Of a stretch of DNA of 54,848 nucleotides, positions 17,414-27,138 are shown in pieces. The stretch is from Pseudomarimonas arenosa. GTDB taxonomy: Bacteria; Pseudomonadota; Gammaproteobacteria; Xanthomonadales; Xanthomonadaceae. Positions within the stretch are counted from its first letter, which is position 1. Each line of letters opens with the position of its first letter. The stretch lies in assembly GCF_014841215.1 (NCBI RefSeq), contig NZ_JACYTR010000029.1, positions 1-54,848 of the forward strand, given 5' to 3'. A program made the translations under genes and the position numbers. Under the pieces are notes generated by a model. That model saw nothing but the letters and a program-made list of their open reading frames with translations. It did not search any database and was not told where the DNA came from.

Positions 17414-18622
17414 ATGCCTAGCAAGCAGGTCTGGCGACATGCCGCCACCGCGCCTCCGTCCGATCTGCCGGCCATTGACCAGGCGGCCTTCAGGGCCGAG
17501 ATCGATGCCTTGCGAGCCGAGCTGAACGCGAACCTGGGGCCCGCTGACCTGGTCCACCTGCGCAAGATGCAGCGGTGGGGGCGACTGTGTAGCCTGTTCG
17601 GCTATGCCACTGCCTGGATCATGATCAACCCGATCAGCGCGATCTTGATTGGACTGGGGCAGTCGGCACGGTGGACGATGATTGCCCACCACGTGCTGCA
17701 CCGTGGCTACGACCGCGTGCCCGGGACACCGCGCGCCCTGACCAGCAAGGGATTCGCCCAGGGTTGGCGGCGCTTTCTCGATTGGCCGGAGTGGATCCAT
17801 CCGCAGGCCTGGAATTACGAGCACAACCGACTGCATCACTTCCACACCGGCGAGCTGCACGACCCGGATCTGGTCGAACACCACAGCTGGCTGTTGCGCC
17901 TGCCGGTGCTGCCGATGCCGCTGAAGGCGTTGCTGATCGCCGTGCTGATGTCTACCTGGAAGTGGTTGTACTACGCACCCAATACCTATTGGGCCTGGCG
18001 TCAGGGGCTGGCCAACAAGCGGCAGGCGCAATTGAATGCCGCCGAGGTGGCCGAAGAGGATGTCAGCAATGCCTGGCGCTTGCTTTACCCTGGCGAGCGC
18101 CTGCTGCTGCCGCTGACGCCGCGTGCACTGGCCTATTGGCTGCGCTGCTTCCTTCCCTACATTGCGTTTCGCTTTGTGCTGATTCCGGCATTGTTCCTGC
18201 CTCTGGGACATGCAGCATTCTGGGCCGTGCTGATCAACAGCCTGCTGGCCGAGATCCTCAGCAATCTGCACACCTTTCTGGTGATTGTGCCCAATCACGC
18301 TGGCGATGATGTGTACCGCTATGACGCACCGATACGCAATCGCAGCGAGTTCTATCTGCGTCAGGTGTTAGGTTCCGTGAACTATCCAGGCGGGCGCGAC
18401 CTTTCCGACTTCCTGCACGGCTATCTTAACTATCAGATCGAGCACCATCTTTGGCCCGATCTGCCGATGCTCAAGTATCGGCAGGCGGCGCCGCGGGTGA
18501 AGGCCATTTGTCAGCGACATGGTGTGCCGTATGTCGAAGAAACGGTGTTCCGGCGCTTCGGCAAGCTCTGGGGCATTCTCACCGGCACGGCGAGCATGCG
18601 TCGTGCCGCGCCGGTTCAATAA
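17414..18622 (+). CDS. Membrane fatty-acid desaturase
   Basis: A 402-residue integral membrane di-iron enzyme that would introduce a cis double bond into an acyl chain, using oxygen and an electron donor. The three histidine boxes are present: AHHVLH at 91-96, HNRLHH at 137-142 and QIEHH at 341-345, the last of the Q-x-x-H-H form. Hydrophobic spans lie between and around them (about 60-82, 165-188, 245-292). The start at 17414 is chosen because upstream sequence in this frame is inside the previous gene. Regiospecificity cannot be read from sequence. No ferredoxin or reductase gene is adjacent. Confidence 0.92.
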   Translation: MPSKQVWRHAATAPPSDLPAIDQAAFRAEIDALRAELNANLGPADLVHLRKMQRWGRLCSLFGYATAWIMINPISAILIGLGQSARWTMIAHHVLHRGYDRVPGTPRALTSKGFAQGWRRFLDWPEWIHPQAWNYEHNRLHHFHTGELHDPDLVEHHSWLLRLPVLPMPLKALLIAVLMSTWKWLYYAPNTYWAWRQGLANKRQAQLNAAEVAEEDVSNAWRLLYPGERLLLPLTPRALAYWLRCFLPYIAFRFVLIPALFLPLGHAAFWAVLINSLLAEILSNLHTFLVIVPNHAGDDVYRYDAPIRNRSEFYLRQVLGSVNYPGGRDLSDFLHGYLNYQIEHHLWPDLPMLKYRQAAPRVKAICQRHGVPYVEETVFRRFGKLWGILTGTASMRRAAPVQ

Positions 18623-18919
18623 AGCAGCTCATGGAGAGCCCTGCGCTTTTCTCCGAAGAACCGCACACGGACCTTGAACCGGAGCGACTTAACCCGGCCC
18701 CTCCCCCGCCAGGGGGAGCAAGTCGTGACTTCTGCGAATCAATGAGTTACGCCATTGGTTCATGGAAAGGCTGCTCGCGCGCAGCGACGTAGTCGCTGTG
18801 AAGCGCCCACGCAAGGACATTTGCCGAACGCGCGGGACGCGAAGGCGGACGGTGTGTTCAGGATTCGCGTTGACGAAACAACACGGCGCCTCTTTGTCGT
18901 CGTCAAGTTCAAGCGCACA
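18623..18919. other. Intergenic repeat remnants
   Basis: About 300 bp with no supported gene. Around 18709-18720 lies CTCCCCCGCCAGGGGGAG, a GC-rich palindrome of the kind also seen at 33.6 and 53.0 kb. Frames through 18755-18925 encode a plausible-looking stretch (GVFRIRVDETTRRLFVVVKF), but there is no start signal and the frame runs into the terminator of the opposite gene, so I treat it as non-coding or as a decayed fragment. Confidence 0.4.
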
Positions 18920-18950
18920 CAAAAAACGCCCGCAGCGTGCTGCGGGCGTT
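18919..18950 (-). terminator. Rho-independent terminator of the exported serine protease gene
   Basis: A perfect 12-bp stem, AACGCCCGCAGC with its complement, and a very short loop. Read leftward it is followed by at least six T. It lies 47 bp past the stop of the protease gene at 18997, on the same strand. Confidence 0.88.
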
Positions 18951-18996
18951 GCTTTGTTGATCAGGCAAGCGTTTGGGCTATGCCTATATCAGCCAG

Positions 18997-21699
18997 CTAT
19001 GAGCCTTCGAATCCGCTCCAGAACACGCTGAAGCTTTCAGCTGTGCAGCTCGACTGAGTGAGCACCCGGATGGTGTCGATCCACCAGCCGGTGCCGCCGA
19101 TCGAAGAATCGCTGGCAAAGCGGAAGCGCAGGTGCACGGTCTGGCCGGCGAAATCGCTGAGATCAACCTGTACTGGCACAAAGCTACCGCTGTTGCCGGT
19201 CCAGGCTGAACGTCCGGCGATGGCGCTGCCCGAATTCATCGTCTGGGTGTAGGCGCCGCTGATGAAACGGTTGGCATTGGCCGGCACGGCACCGTTGGCC
19301 GCAGTGATGTCGGTCCAGGTCGTGCCGTTCAGTGAATACTCCAGCACCGCACCGTCGTAGCGGTTTTCGGTGGCGAACTGGTGCTGGAACTCAAGCCGGT
19401 ACTGCGCGCCGCCCGGAATCACCAGTGGGCTGGCCAGATTGAGCTGACGGTCACTGGTGCTGCTGGCATTGGCCACAAACCAGGCATGGGTGGGTGAATG
19501 CGCGGCCGTTTCGACGATGGCGAAATTGCTGCCGCCGCCGCTGCCTGTCATGGTCCACAGGCCATCGCCGGACTCTACATCGTCGGCGAGCAGTTCATCG
19601 ATCAAGCCCAGCGCCTCAGCGCTGCGATACACCCGATTGGTGTCTTCGCGACCACCTCCGCAGGGGCCGGCGCCGGCCGATCCCAGGTCTTCTGCCAGCA
19701 CCAGATAGTGGTAGGTGGTATCGGGTTCGACATTGAGGTTGAGCAAGGAGTTGCTGGTCAGGCAGCTGGCGAACCGATTACCGGAGGAGGGTTCAAAGCC
19801 GGGTGAGGTGGAACGGTAGACGTTGTAGACAATGGAACTGGCCATGCCGCAGCTACCGCTGGCAGTGCCCCAGCTGAGATTGATACCGCACTGCGCGGTG
19901 TCAGCCGAGCTGGCCGCGGTCAAGCCGGCGAAGGTTGGCGGCGCATTGCAAACGCCGGTGGCCGCGGCATCGACGCAGCTCGACTGCGTGGAAGGGCAGG
20001 CATCGGCACCCAAGGCCTGCAAGCGGTAGCTATAGCTGCTGCCACCCGAGACATCGAGGTCGCTGAGGCTGGTGCCAGCCACCGTGTCGATGACCGAGAA
20101 GCTGCCGCCGGGACAGGTGCCGTCGGAGCGCAGCACGCGATAGGTGGCCGCGCCGCTGCTGGCGGCCCAGCTGATATCAATGCGATTGTCACCATTGGCC
20201 ACGGCCTGCACCATGGTCGGAGCATCGGGCGGGGTGCACTCGTCGATACCATCGATGAAATTGGCATTGCTGGAAGTCGGGTCGAGATAGTCGCGCATCC
20301 GCGTGGTCGCCGTGCCCAGACCCTCCCAGGCGTGGAACAGACCACCATACTCGTCGTTAAGGCTGCCCGGGCCGACGCCGCAGGCCGAAGCGCCGCCCGA
20401 GAGCACACCCACCAGGCGCTGTTCAGCGTTGTACAGCGGCGAGCCCGAGGAGCCGGGTTCGGTGACGCTGGGCGGCAGCGACGTCGGTTGTGGTGCGGGA
20501 ATATTGGGCAGGATCGGCGGGGTCGGATCCCAGTTGGCGCGCCAGTGAACGTTGGCGGCGCCGGAGATGTTACCCAGGATCAGATTCGACTCGACGAAGG
20601 TGATGCGCTTTTCATCGACCGAAGGATGATGGATCGAGGCGCACAGGCCGACGGTGCTAGAGGGATCGGTCGGGGCCGAGCAGGTGGTGGGGGGGGCGCG
20701 TCGATCCCAGCCCGCCCAGTGCAGCTCGAAATCGTTATCCGGCGGCGGTGTGTTGAGTTCGATCAGGGTGAAGTCGGAGCGGTCGCCCGCGGGCGCCGAG
20801 CCGGCGAATGGATTGGCGGTCTGAGCCAGAAAGCGCAAGCCTTGGGTGGTGCGGCTGGGCTTGGGCAGCGCTGTGCCGCTGGCGCTGGAGCCCGGGGTGC
20901 GACAGGTGGCCGATTCATACAGCCAATACACCAGGGTTGACTGTGCTGCGCTGTCGTTGGAAATGCCGCAGTGAGTCGCGGTAGCGAACAGCATGCGGTG
21001 ATCGTTGGCGGTGTTGTTGAGCAGGGAGCCGGTGCAGGTATCGGTGCCGTTGACGGTGATCGCCGCCACCGCACGACGCGGGCCATTCCACGGATCAGAC
21101 TCGCCCAGGCAGGCCACGTCGGTATTGCAGGCGCCGGACTTGCACACCTTGTCGCTGTGACCAAAGCCACGATAGCCCTGGCCGATGCGATTCAGCTCAA
21201 GATCGAGCTGATCGCGCTGAGCGGTCGGCAGGGTCACCTCGATCATCGCGCTATCGCCCTGCAGCACCGGCGTCCACAACTGGCCGGTGGGCGAAATGTC
21301 CTGGCTGCGATAAGGGCCGAGCCGCGACTCTCCGCTGCCGTCATAGATGGTCAGCTCGGCATCGACTGGCAAGGCAATCCGACGGAAGCCGAAGTTGAGA
21401 TGTGCGGCCTCGTCGGCCGTCACCTTCAGACGCCACACTGACATGCCGTTGGCATCATCGCGCCAGCTGCCGTGGGCGTTGGGGCTGAGTTTGACATCGC
21501 GGCCGATGGCAAAACGGATGGGGGCGTGACCCTTCACTTGATAGAGCGCATCTTCCCGAGCCAGCGCTTCGCGATCGAGGGCCTTGAAAACCGGGCCCGG
21601 CAGGCTGTCCAGCCCTGCCACCTTGTCGGCGTAGGGAGCTTTGGCATAGGCCATCGGGGTGGCGGCCAGAAGGAGTGCAGCTAATCGACGCTTACGCAT
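18997..21699 (-). CDS. Exported trypsin-like serine endopeptidase (Lys-C-like) with C-terminal accessory domains and GFE tail
   Basis: A 900-residue exported protease. The signal peptide is MRKRRLAALLLAATPMAYA, followed by a propeptide-like region to about 175. The catalytic domain has the triad His243 (TATHCG), Asp309 (RSDFTLIEL) and Ser418 in GSSGSPLY, with several cysteines, resembling lysyl endopeptidases of Lysobacter/Achromobacter. After about residue 485 come two fibronectin-III-like modules, then a MAM/jelly-roll-like module (about 730-880). The last residues, VFWSGFEGS, match the tails of the proteins at 5691-7859 and 44689-47814. Cleavage specificity for Lys is suggested by family resemblance only. 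It is a single gene with its own terminator. Confidence 0.87.
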   Translation of the reverse strand: MRKRRLAALLLAATPMAYAKAPYADKVAGLDSLPGPVFKALDREALAREDALYQVKGHAPIRFAIGRDVKLSPNAHGSWRDDANGMSVWRLKVTADEAAHLNFGFRRIALPVDAELTIYDGSGESRLGPYRSQDISPTGQLWTPVLQGDSAMIEVTLPTAQRDQLDLELNRIGQGYRGFGHSDKVCKSGACNTDVACLGESDPWNGPRRAVAAITVNGTDTCTGSLLNNTANDHRMLFATATHCGISNDSAAQSTLVYWLYESATCRTPGSSASGTALPKPSRTTQGLRFLAQTANPFAGSAPAGDRSDFTLIELNTPPPDNDFELHWAGWDRRAPPTTCSAPTDPSSTVGLCASIHHPSVDEKRITFVESNLILGNISGAANVHWRANWDPTPPILPNIPAPQPTSLPPSVTEPGSSGSPLYNAEQRLVGVLSGGASACGVGPGSLNDEYGGLFHAWEGLGTATTRMRDYLDPTSSNANFIDGIDECTPPDAPTMVQAVANGDNRIDISWAASSGAATYRVLRSDGTCPGGSFSVIDTVAGTSLSDLDVSGGSSYSYRLQALGADACPSTQSSCVDAAATGVCNAPPTFAGLTAASSADTAQCGINLSWGTASGSCGMASSIVYNVYRSTSPGFEPSSGNRFASCLTSNSLLNLNVEPDTTYHYLVLAEDLGSAGAGPCGGGREDTNRVYRSAEALGLIDELLADDVESGDGLWTMTGSGGGSNFAIVETAAHSPTHAWFVANASSTSDRQLNLASPLVIPGGAQYRLEFQHQFATENRYDGAVLEYSLNGTTWTDITAANGAVPANANRFISGAYTQTMNSGSAIAGRSAWTGNSGSFVPVQVDLSDFAGQTVHLRFRFASDSSIGGTGWWIDTIRVLTQSSCTAESFSVFWSGFEGS

Positions 21700-22171
21700 T
21701 CAGGTTACGTTCCATTCAGCGGGGAATCGCCGATAGTGACCTGTGAAGGCTTTGTGTTCAAGCCCTGGCCGCCATTTGAATGCAAACCGTGCTCGATCGA
21801 TCGGTGCTGAAGAGCGGCATTCCTCAAATGTGCAACGGTAGGTTCTTGAACCGCCAATACTCGGCGCTTGCCCCAGTCACGGTTGACCTGACGATGTAGG
21901 GGCAGGTCTCGCTCCGAGACTGCCGAAATGAGTCTTGGCAGCCTGCCTCCGCTACGCTCAGCGTCTGCCTGCGCCGGCGCTGGCTGACGCTCCCGTGGCA
22001 GCGTGCCCAACGTGCGCACAACGGATCGATCCGCGATCAGCGATTCGCAGGTTTCTCTGTACAAAGTGCAGCGCGGTGTTGTGTTGCGCTCGCAGTGCCG
22101 CTCACACATCACGAAATCTTGTGCGCCTTCAGGCAGACTGGGCGGTGAGTCGTAGACGCCGGAGATTGTTC
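21700..22171. other. Intergenic region between protease and efflux operon
   Basis: About 470 bp between divergent genes; it should hold both promoters. Frames on either strand lack Shine-Dalgarno sites and family features. The plus-strand frame into the adaptor gene encodes a CxxC...CxxC pattern (CPTCAQRID, FLCTKCSAVL), but it precedes a proper start and signal peptide, so I regard it as chance. No regulator gene is present. Confidence 0.4.
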
Positions 22172-23263
22172 TTGCACATTCCTCGTCCCCGTTTACAGCG
22201 CGCCATTCAACGATGGCCAGCCGCGGTGTGGCTAGCCCTGTGCGCCGCGGCCAGCTGGGCGCAGCAGCCAGTGACAGCAATTCAGCCCGAGCAATCAACC
22301 CGTTCAGAGCAGCGCAGCCTCAGTGGCAGCCTGGTCGCGCTGCAATCCTCGGCGCTGTCGGCGCGGCTGGCCGGTGTGGTGGCCTCGGTGCATGCCGAGC
22401 CCGGACAGGCGGTGGCCAAGGGCGATCTGATTGCACAGCTCGATCCGGAACTGGCTGAGCTTGAGCTGCAGCGCCGACGCGCCGCCGTGGCTGAAGCCGA
22501 ACAGCGTCTGGCCGAAGCAGAGCGCTTGCGCGATGAGCGCCAGCGCCTGGCCCAGCAACGCAATCTGGCGCAGAGTCAGGCCGAAGCAGCGGCGTCGGAG
22601 GCAGGCATCGCGCGATCGGTTTTGGCGCGGCTGCAGGCGGAACTTGCCCAGCAGCAGGCGGTGTTGCGGCGACATCAGCTGCGAGCGCCGTTTGCCGGTG
22701 TGGTGACCCTGCGGCATGTCGATGTAGGTGAGTGGGTCGACCCCTCCCAGCCGGTGGTGGAACTGTTGGATCAGGCGGCGCTGCGTTTCGATGTGCAGGT
22801 GCCGCAGGAATGGTGGTCTGACCTCGGCGATCAGACAACGGCCGAGCTCAGCTTCGATCCCTGGCCGGGGCGTCGCTATGCGGCGGCGATCGAATCGAGG
22901 GTGCCGCGTCAGGACCCGTCCAGCCGCAGTTTTCTGCTGCGCCTGCGTGTGTTGCAGCCGAACGATGATCTGACCGTTGGCATGTCCGGTCAGGCCCATT
23001 TTGCCGATGGCCGAGCGGCGCTTGCTCTGAGCCTGCCGCGTGACGCGGTGGTGCGCTATCCGGATGGCAGCGCTGGCGTGTGGATCATTGAGTCGCCGCA
23101 GCAAGGCGAGCCAGTGGCACAGCCGCGCAGTGTCAGACTGGGCGGCAGCCTCGGTGAACGGGTGCAGGTGCTGGAGGGCCTGCAGGCCAGTGATTGGGTG
23201 GTGCTGCGCGGCAACGAGCGGCTAAGGGCGGGTGAAGCTGTGCGCGTTGTCGAGGGGCAGTAG
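22172..23263 (+). CDS. RND efflux periplasmic adaptor (membrane fusion protein)
   Basis: About 363 residues. It links an inner-membrane RND pump to an outer-membrane channel. From the chosen TTG start (behind GGAG at 7 nt) it has a signal segment WPAAVWLALCAAASWAQ, then a lipoyl/barrel-sandwich half (LSARLAGVVASVHAEPGQAV), a long alpha-helical hairpin rich in Ala/Gln/Arg (about 105-165), the second lipoyl half (LRAPFAGVVTLRHVDVGEWV), a beta-barrel and a membrane-proximal domain ending VLEGLQASDWVVLRGNERLR. There is no lipobox. The start codon is the weakest point; the frame is open further upstream. It is 6 bp from the pump gene, an obvious operon. Confidence 0.88.
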   Translation: MHIPRPRLQRAIQRWPAAVWLALCAAASWAQQPVTAIQPEQSTRSEQRSLSGSLVALQSSALSARLAGVVASVHAEPGQAVAKGDLIAQLDPELAELELQRRRAAVAEAEQRLAEAERLRDERQRLAQQRNLAQSQAEAAASEAGIARSVLARLQAELAQQQAVLRRHQLRAPFAGVVTLRHVDVGEWVDPSQPVVELLDQAALRFDVQVPQEWWSDLGDQTTAELSFDPWPGRRYAAAIESRVPRQDPSSRSFLLRLRVLQPNDDLTVGMSGQAHFADGRAALALSLPRDAVVRYPDGSAGVWIIESPQQGEPVAQPRSVRLGGSLGERVQVLEGLQASDWVVLRGNERLRAGEAVRVVEGQ

Positions 23264-23269
23264 GCGGGC

Positions 23270-26200
23270 ATGTTCTCGGCGATTCTCAAGCACGGCACTC
23301 TGCTCACCGTTGTAGTGCTGATCCTGGCTGTGCTCGGCATCCTGGCGGCCCTGCGCATCCCAGTGCAGATGATTCCCGATCTGGAAGTGCGCACGATCAG
23401 CGTGCAAACCCGCTGGCCCGGTGCCACGCCGCAGGATGTCGAGAAGGAAATCCTGCTGGAGCAGGAAGAATATCTGCGCACCGTTCCTGGCCTTAGCCGG
23501 ATGGTGTCCAGCGCCAGCACCGGATCGGCTGAGATCGATCTTGAGTTTCCTTTTGGCGTCGATATTCAGGCCACCTTGATCGAGGTCAGCAATGCCCTGA
23601 GTCAGGTGCCCGAATATCCGGAGAACGTTGACGAGCCGCGCCTGAGTTCCAGTTCGTTCTCGCAGAACGCTTTCATGTATTTCCGCATCACGCCGTTGCC
23701 GGACAATCCGCTGGCGGTGGATCTCGACCTGATGCGCGATTTCGTCGATGACAATGTGCGCACTCGGATGGAACGCGTGCCCGGCGTGTCGCAGGTGTCG
23801 GTGGGTGGCGGCGCGGAGCGGCAAATCCAGATACTGGTCGATCCAGCGCAACTGGCCGAGCGCAGAATCACCCTCGCCGAACTGCGCGCCGCCGTGCGTG
23901 ATCGCAATCGCGACGTATCGGCAGGTGATGTCGACAGCGGCAAGCGGCGCTATCTGCTACGCACCGTGGGGCGCTTCGAGGATATCGAGGATCTGCAGAA
24001 CCTGATCATCGCCGAACGCGCCGGACATGGCATTCGACTGCGCGATCTTGCCGAAGTACGCGCTGACCACGCCGAGATCCGCCAGCTCAGCTTTGCCGAT
24101 GGTCAGCCCGGACTTAGCCTGTCGGTGCGTCGCGAGACAGGCTCCAACGTCATCGACATCAAGCGCAGCCTGCTGCCGGTGATCGATGAACTCAACGAGG
24201 ACTTGCTCGAGCCGGTGGGTCTGCGCATGTTCCTGACCTCGGACGATGTGCGCTACGTTGAAGACTCGGTGGCCAACGTGTGGCAGAACCTCGGCATCGG
24301 TGCAGTACTTGCCACGTTGGTTCTGTTTGCGTTCCTACGCTCGCTACCTGCCACCTTGATCGGTGTGATCGGCATCCCGCTGTGTGCGATCGCCGCCTTT
24401 ATCGGGCTGCAATTGGCCGGGCGCACGATCAACGTCATCTCACTGGCTGGCGTGGCATTCGCACTCGGCATGACCCTGGACAACAGCATCGTGGTGCTGG
24501 AGAACATCGAGCGCTATCGTCGTCAGGGCTTGGATCGACTGCAGTCGGCCCTGGTCGGCGTGCAGGAAGTCTGGCCGGCAGTGTTTGCTTCGACACTGAC
24601 CACGGTACTGGTGTTTGCCCCGGTGCTGTTCATCGAGCAGGAAGCCGGGCAGCTTTACTCCGATGTCGCGATCGCCATTTCAGCGGCAATTCTGGCCTCG
24701 ATGGCGGTGGCGATCAGCGTGGTGCCAAGTGCCGCGGCGCGCCTGCGATTGCAGCCACAGCGCGCGGATCTGCGTGACGATCACAGTCCGGGCGAGCAGC
24801 AGCGGCAGTGGTTGCTGCGGCGCATCGCGGCGCTGATCGAATCCGGCCCACGGCGCAAGACGGTGATCGTGGCAAGCCTGGCGCTCACCCTGGGGGCGGC
24901 GGCCGTACTGACACCGCCAGCCGAGTATCTGCCGGAAGGCGAGGAGGCCAAGACCTTTGCCAGCATGATCGCGCCGCCGGGTTACAGCCTGACCGAAATG
25001 GCCCGCATTGCGGAAGAAGTGCAGGCCAGCCTGCTGCCCTATCTGGATGATGAGCCGGAAGACTTCGACGCCGGACGGGCCGATGTGCCGGCCATCCGCA
25101 ACCTCAATATCGGTGTGTCACCCGGTTCGCTGCGGATCATCTCCGAGACCAAGGATCCTGCACATATCGATGCGCTGATGCGCGCCATCGAGGAACGTTA
25201 TCGGGCCTATCCCGGCATGCGTGCATTTGCTGCCCGTGGTTCGATCATCTCCAGCAATGATGGCGGTACCCGCAGCGTCAACCTTGACATCGCCGGAGAT
25301 GATCTTGCAACGCTATATGCTGTGGCCGAAACCGCCTACCGCCGCGCCGAAGCTTTGTTCGACAATCCGCGTATCGGCTCGAGTCCGTCTTCATTGGTAC
25401 TGGGGCAGCCGCTGATTGAGCTGCGCCCGCGCTGGCAGCGTGCCAGCGAATTGGGCTTCTCCACCGCCGAGCTGGGCTATGCCATTGGCGCTCTGAGTGA
25501 CGGTGCTTTCGTCGATGAGTTCCTGCTCGCCAATGACAAGATCGATATCTACTTGTACAGCCGTGCCGGCAGTGCGCAGGACCTGTCAGCTCTGCCGAAC
25601 CTGCCCATCTACGCACCCATTGGTAGCGTGGTGCCGCTGTCGGCGGTGGTTGATCTGGTGGAAACTGTCGACACCGAGAATCTGCGCCGGGTCAACGGAC
25701 GGCGCACGGTCACCTTGAATATCATCCCGCCACGCTCGGTGGCGCTGGAAACGGCTGTTCAGCGCGTTCGACAGGATCTGGTAGCGGCGATGCGCTCTGC
25801 CGGTGAGATTCCGGCCGAGGTATCGCTGGATATCTCCGGCGCCAGCGATCAGCTTGATGCAACGCGCGAGGCGCTCTCGGCCAACTTCGTGGTGGCCGTG
25901 GCGCTGTGCTACCTGCTGCTGGTGGCGGTGTTCGTGCATTGGGGGTATCCACTGCTGATCCTGACCGCGGTGCCGCTGGGCATCTGTGGCGGTATCATCG
26001 GGCTGTCGCTCCTTAACCTGTTCGTTCGCCAACCGCTCGACATGATCACCATGCTGGGCTTTCTGATTCTGGTCGGCACAGTGGTGAACAATCCAGTGTT
26101 GATCGTCGATCAGGCCCTGCGCAATCTGCGTCAGGCCGGATGCACGCCGCTGGACGCGGTGAAGGAGGCAGTATCGGCGCGGCTGCGGCCGATGTTGATG

Positions 26201-26416
26201 TCGACTCTGACCACCCTGTTCGGCTTGGCGCCGCTGGTGTTCATCCCCGGTGCGGGCACCGAGCTGTATCGAGGCGTCGGTGCGATCGTGCTGTTCGGGC
26301 TCTTGTTTGCCTTGCTGGTCACGCTGACCTTCTTGCCTGCTCTGCTGGTGACCGTGCTGGAGTGGCGGCAACGTTGGCGGGTAGCCTCCTCTGAAGTACC
26401 GCCATCGCGGGAATGA
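23270..26416 (+). CDS. RND superfamily efflux pump (AcrB/HAE1-like)
   Basis: A 1048-residue inner-membrane drug or metabolite/H+ antiporter with the duplicated RND layout: one membrane segment, a periplasmic porter half, six segments, then the same again. The N-terminus keeps the family motif IPVQMIPDLEVRTISVQTRWPGA. In the fourth segment the AcrB-type Asp pair is Asp-Asn here (GMTLDNSIVVLENIERYR), as in a subset of RND pumps. The second half has GTVVNNPVLIVDQALRNLR and ends in a normal TM bundle. It is co-transcribed with the adaptor. No outer-membrane channel gene is nearby, so a shared TolC-like protein must serve. The substrate is unknown. Confidence 0.93.
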   Translation: MFSAILKHGTLLTVVVLILAVLGILAALRIPVQMIPDLEVRTISVQTRWPGATPQDVEKEILLEQEEYLRTVPGLSRMVSSASTGSAEIDLEFPFGVDIQATLIEVSNALSQVPEYPENVDEPRLSSSSFSQNAFMYFRITPLPDNPLAVDLDLMRDFVDDNVRTRMERVPGVSQVSVGGGAERQIQILVDPAQLAERRITLAELRAAVRDRNRDVSAGDVDSGKRRYLLRTVGRFEDIEDLQNLIIAERAGHGIRLRDLAEVRADHAEIRQLSFADGQPGLSLSVRRETGSNVIDIKRSLLPVIDELNEDLLEPVGLRMFLTSDDVRYVEDSVANVWQNLGIGAVLATLVLFAFLRSLPATLIGVIGIPLCAIAAFIGLQLAGRTINVISLAGVAFALGMTLDNSIVVLENIERYRRQGLDRLQSALVGVQEVWPAVFASTLTTVLVFAPVLFIEQEAGQLYSDVAIAISAAILASMAVAISVVPSAAARLRLQPQRADLRDDHSPGEQQRQWLLRRIAALIESGPRRKTVIVASLALTLGAAAVLTPPAEYLPEGEEAKTFASMIAPPGYSLTEMARIAEEVQASLLPYLDDEPEDFDAGRADVPAIRNLNIGVSPGSLRIISETKDPAHIDALMRAIEERYRAYPGMRAFAARGSIISSNDGGTRSVNLDIAGDDLATLYAVAETAYRRAEALFDNPRIGSSPSSLVLGQPLIELRPRWQRASELGFSTAELGYAIGALSDGAFVDEFLLANDKIDIYLYSRAGSAQDLSALPNLPIYAPIGSVVPLSAVVDLVETVDTENLRRVNGRRTVTLNIIPPRSVALETAVQRVRQDLVAAMRSAGEIPAEVSLDISGASDQLDATREALSANFVVAVALCYLLLVAVFVHWGYPLLILTAVPLGICGGIIGLSLLNLFVRQPLDMITMLGFLILVGTVVNNPVLIVDQALRNLRQAGCTPLDAVKEAVSARLRPMLMSTLTTLFGLAPLVFIPGAGTELYRGVGAIVLFGLLFALLVTLTFLPALLVTVLEWRQRWRVASSEVPPSRE

Positions 26417-26488
26417 GGGCGATGAGTTGCGGATTGCACTGAACCCGCACAAGTGTTTTGATGCCGACTGACGCCAAGGAGCACAGCC

Positions 26489-27106
26489 ATGTCCCTCAAG
26501 CTCGTCATGTTTTATGGCTCTGCGCGCAGCTCGCGCCAGGGCATCAAGGCGGCCCGCTTCATCAAGCGGCAGTGTGAAGCCCGCGGCCATCAGGTCAGCT
26601 TGATCGAGCCCTTGAGCCACCCTCTGCCGCTGCTCGACAAGATGTATAAGGAGTATGCCGAAGGCGAGGCTCCCAGCGTCTTGCAGCAGATGGCTGAAGC
26701 GATCAGTGCCGCCGATGCCTTCGTGGTGGTCAGCGGCGAATACAACCACACCGTTCCGCCTGGCCTTTCCAACCTGATGGATCACTTTCTCGAACAGTAC
26801 TACTTCAAGCCTTCGGCAATCGTCAGCTACTCGGCGGGGCCTTTCGGAGGCGTGCGTGCCGCCATGACCTTGCGCGCCATGCTGGGCGAACTCGGCACAC
26901 CGAGCATTCCTTCGACCTTGCCCATTTCGCAGGTGCACAAGGCGTTCAGCGACGAAGGCGATGCGCTGGATACTGCCTACGAGAAGCGCGCCGACAAGTT
27001 CCTCACGGAACTGGAATGGTATGCCCATGCGCTGAAGCGCGCGCGTGAGCACGGTTGCAAGCGCGCCGCTTGCGAGTCGAGCGAGGCGGGGGTCGGCAAG
27101 TCCTGA
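26489..27106 (+). CDS. NADPH-dependent FMN reductase family flavoprotein
   Basis: 205 residues with a flavodoxin-like fold. The phosphate-binding loop is GSARSSRQG near the N-terminus, and the flavin-site motif SGEYNHTVPPGLSNLMDH is near residues 81-98. It would reduce FMN or quinones/azo compounds with NAD(P)H in the cytosol. AAGGAG precedes the ATG at good spacing. It follows the RND pump by 72 bp and precedes a cupin gene by 32 bp, so it may be part of a detoxification cluster; that link is inferred from position only. Confidence 0.9.
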   Translation: MSLKLVMFYGSARSSRQGIKAARFIKRQCEARGHQVSLIEPLSHPLPLLDKMYKEYAEGEAPSVLQQMAEAISAADAFVVVSGEYNHTVPPGLSNLMDHFLEQYYFKPSAIVSYSAGPFGGVRAAMTLRAMLGELGTPSIPSTLPISQVHKAFSDEGDALDTAYEKRADKFLTELEWYAHALKRAREHGCKRAACESSEAGVGKS

Positions 27107-27138
27107 CTCGCCCGTCGCCAGCCAGGGCGCTCCACAGC

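Noticed and set aside
17261-18298. Long minus-strand frame opposite the desaturase
   Set aside because: Antisense shadow; the desaturase has all histidine boxes on the plus strand.
18755-19057. 100-codon plus-strand frame after the desaturase with a strand-like sequence (FRIRVDETTRRLFVVVKF)
   Set aside because: No Shine-Dalgarno, and it runs through the terminator and 3' end of the protease gene on the other strand; at most a decayed fragment.
21935-22171. Zinc-ribbon-like N-terminal extension of the RND adaptor (CPTC...CTKC)
   Set aside because: It lies before a TTG start with a good Shine-Dalgarno and signal peptide; a cytosolic zinc ribbon ahead of a signal peptide makes no sense, and no start signal supports it.
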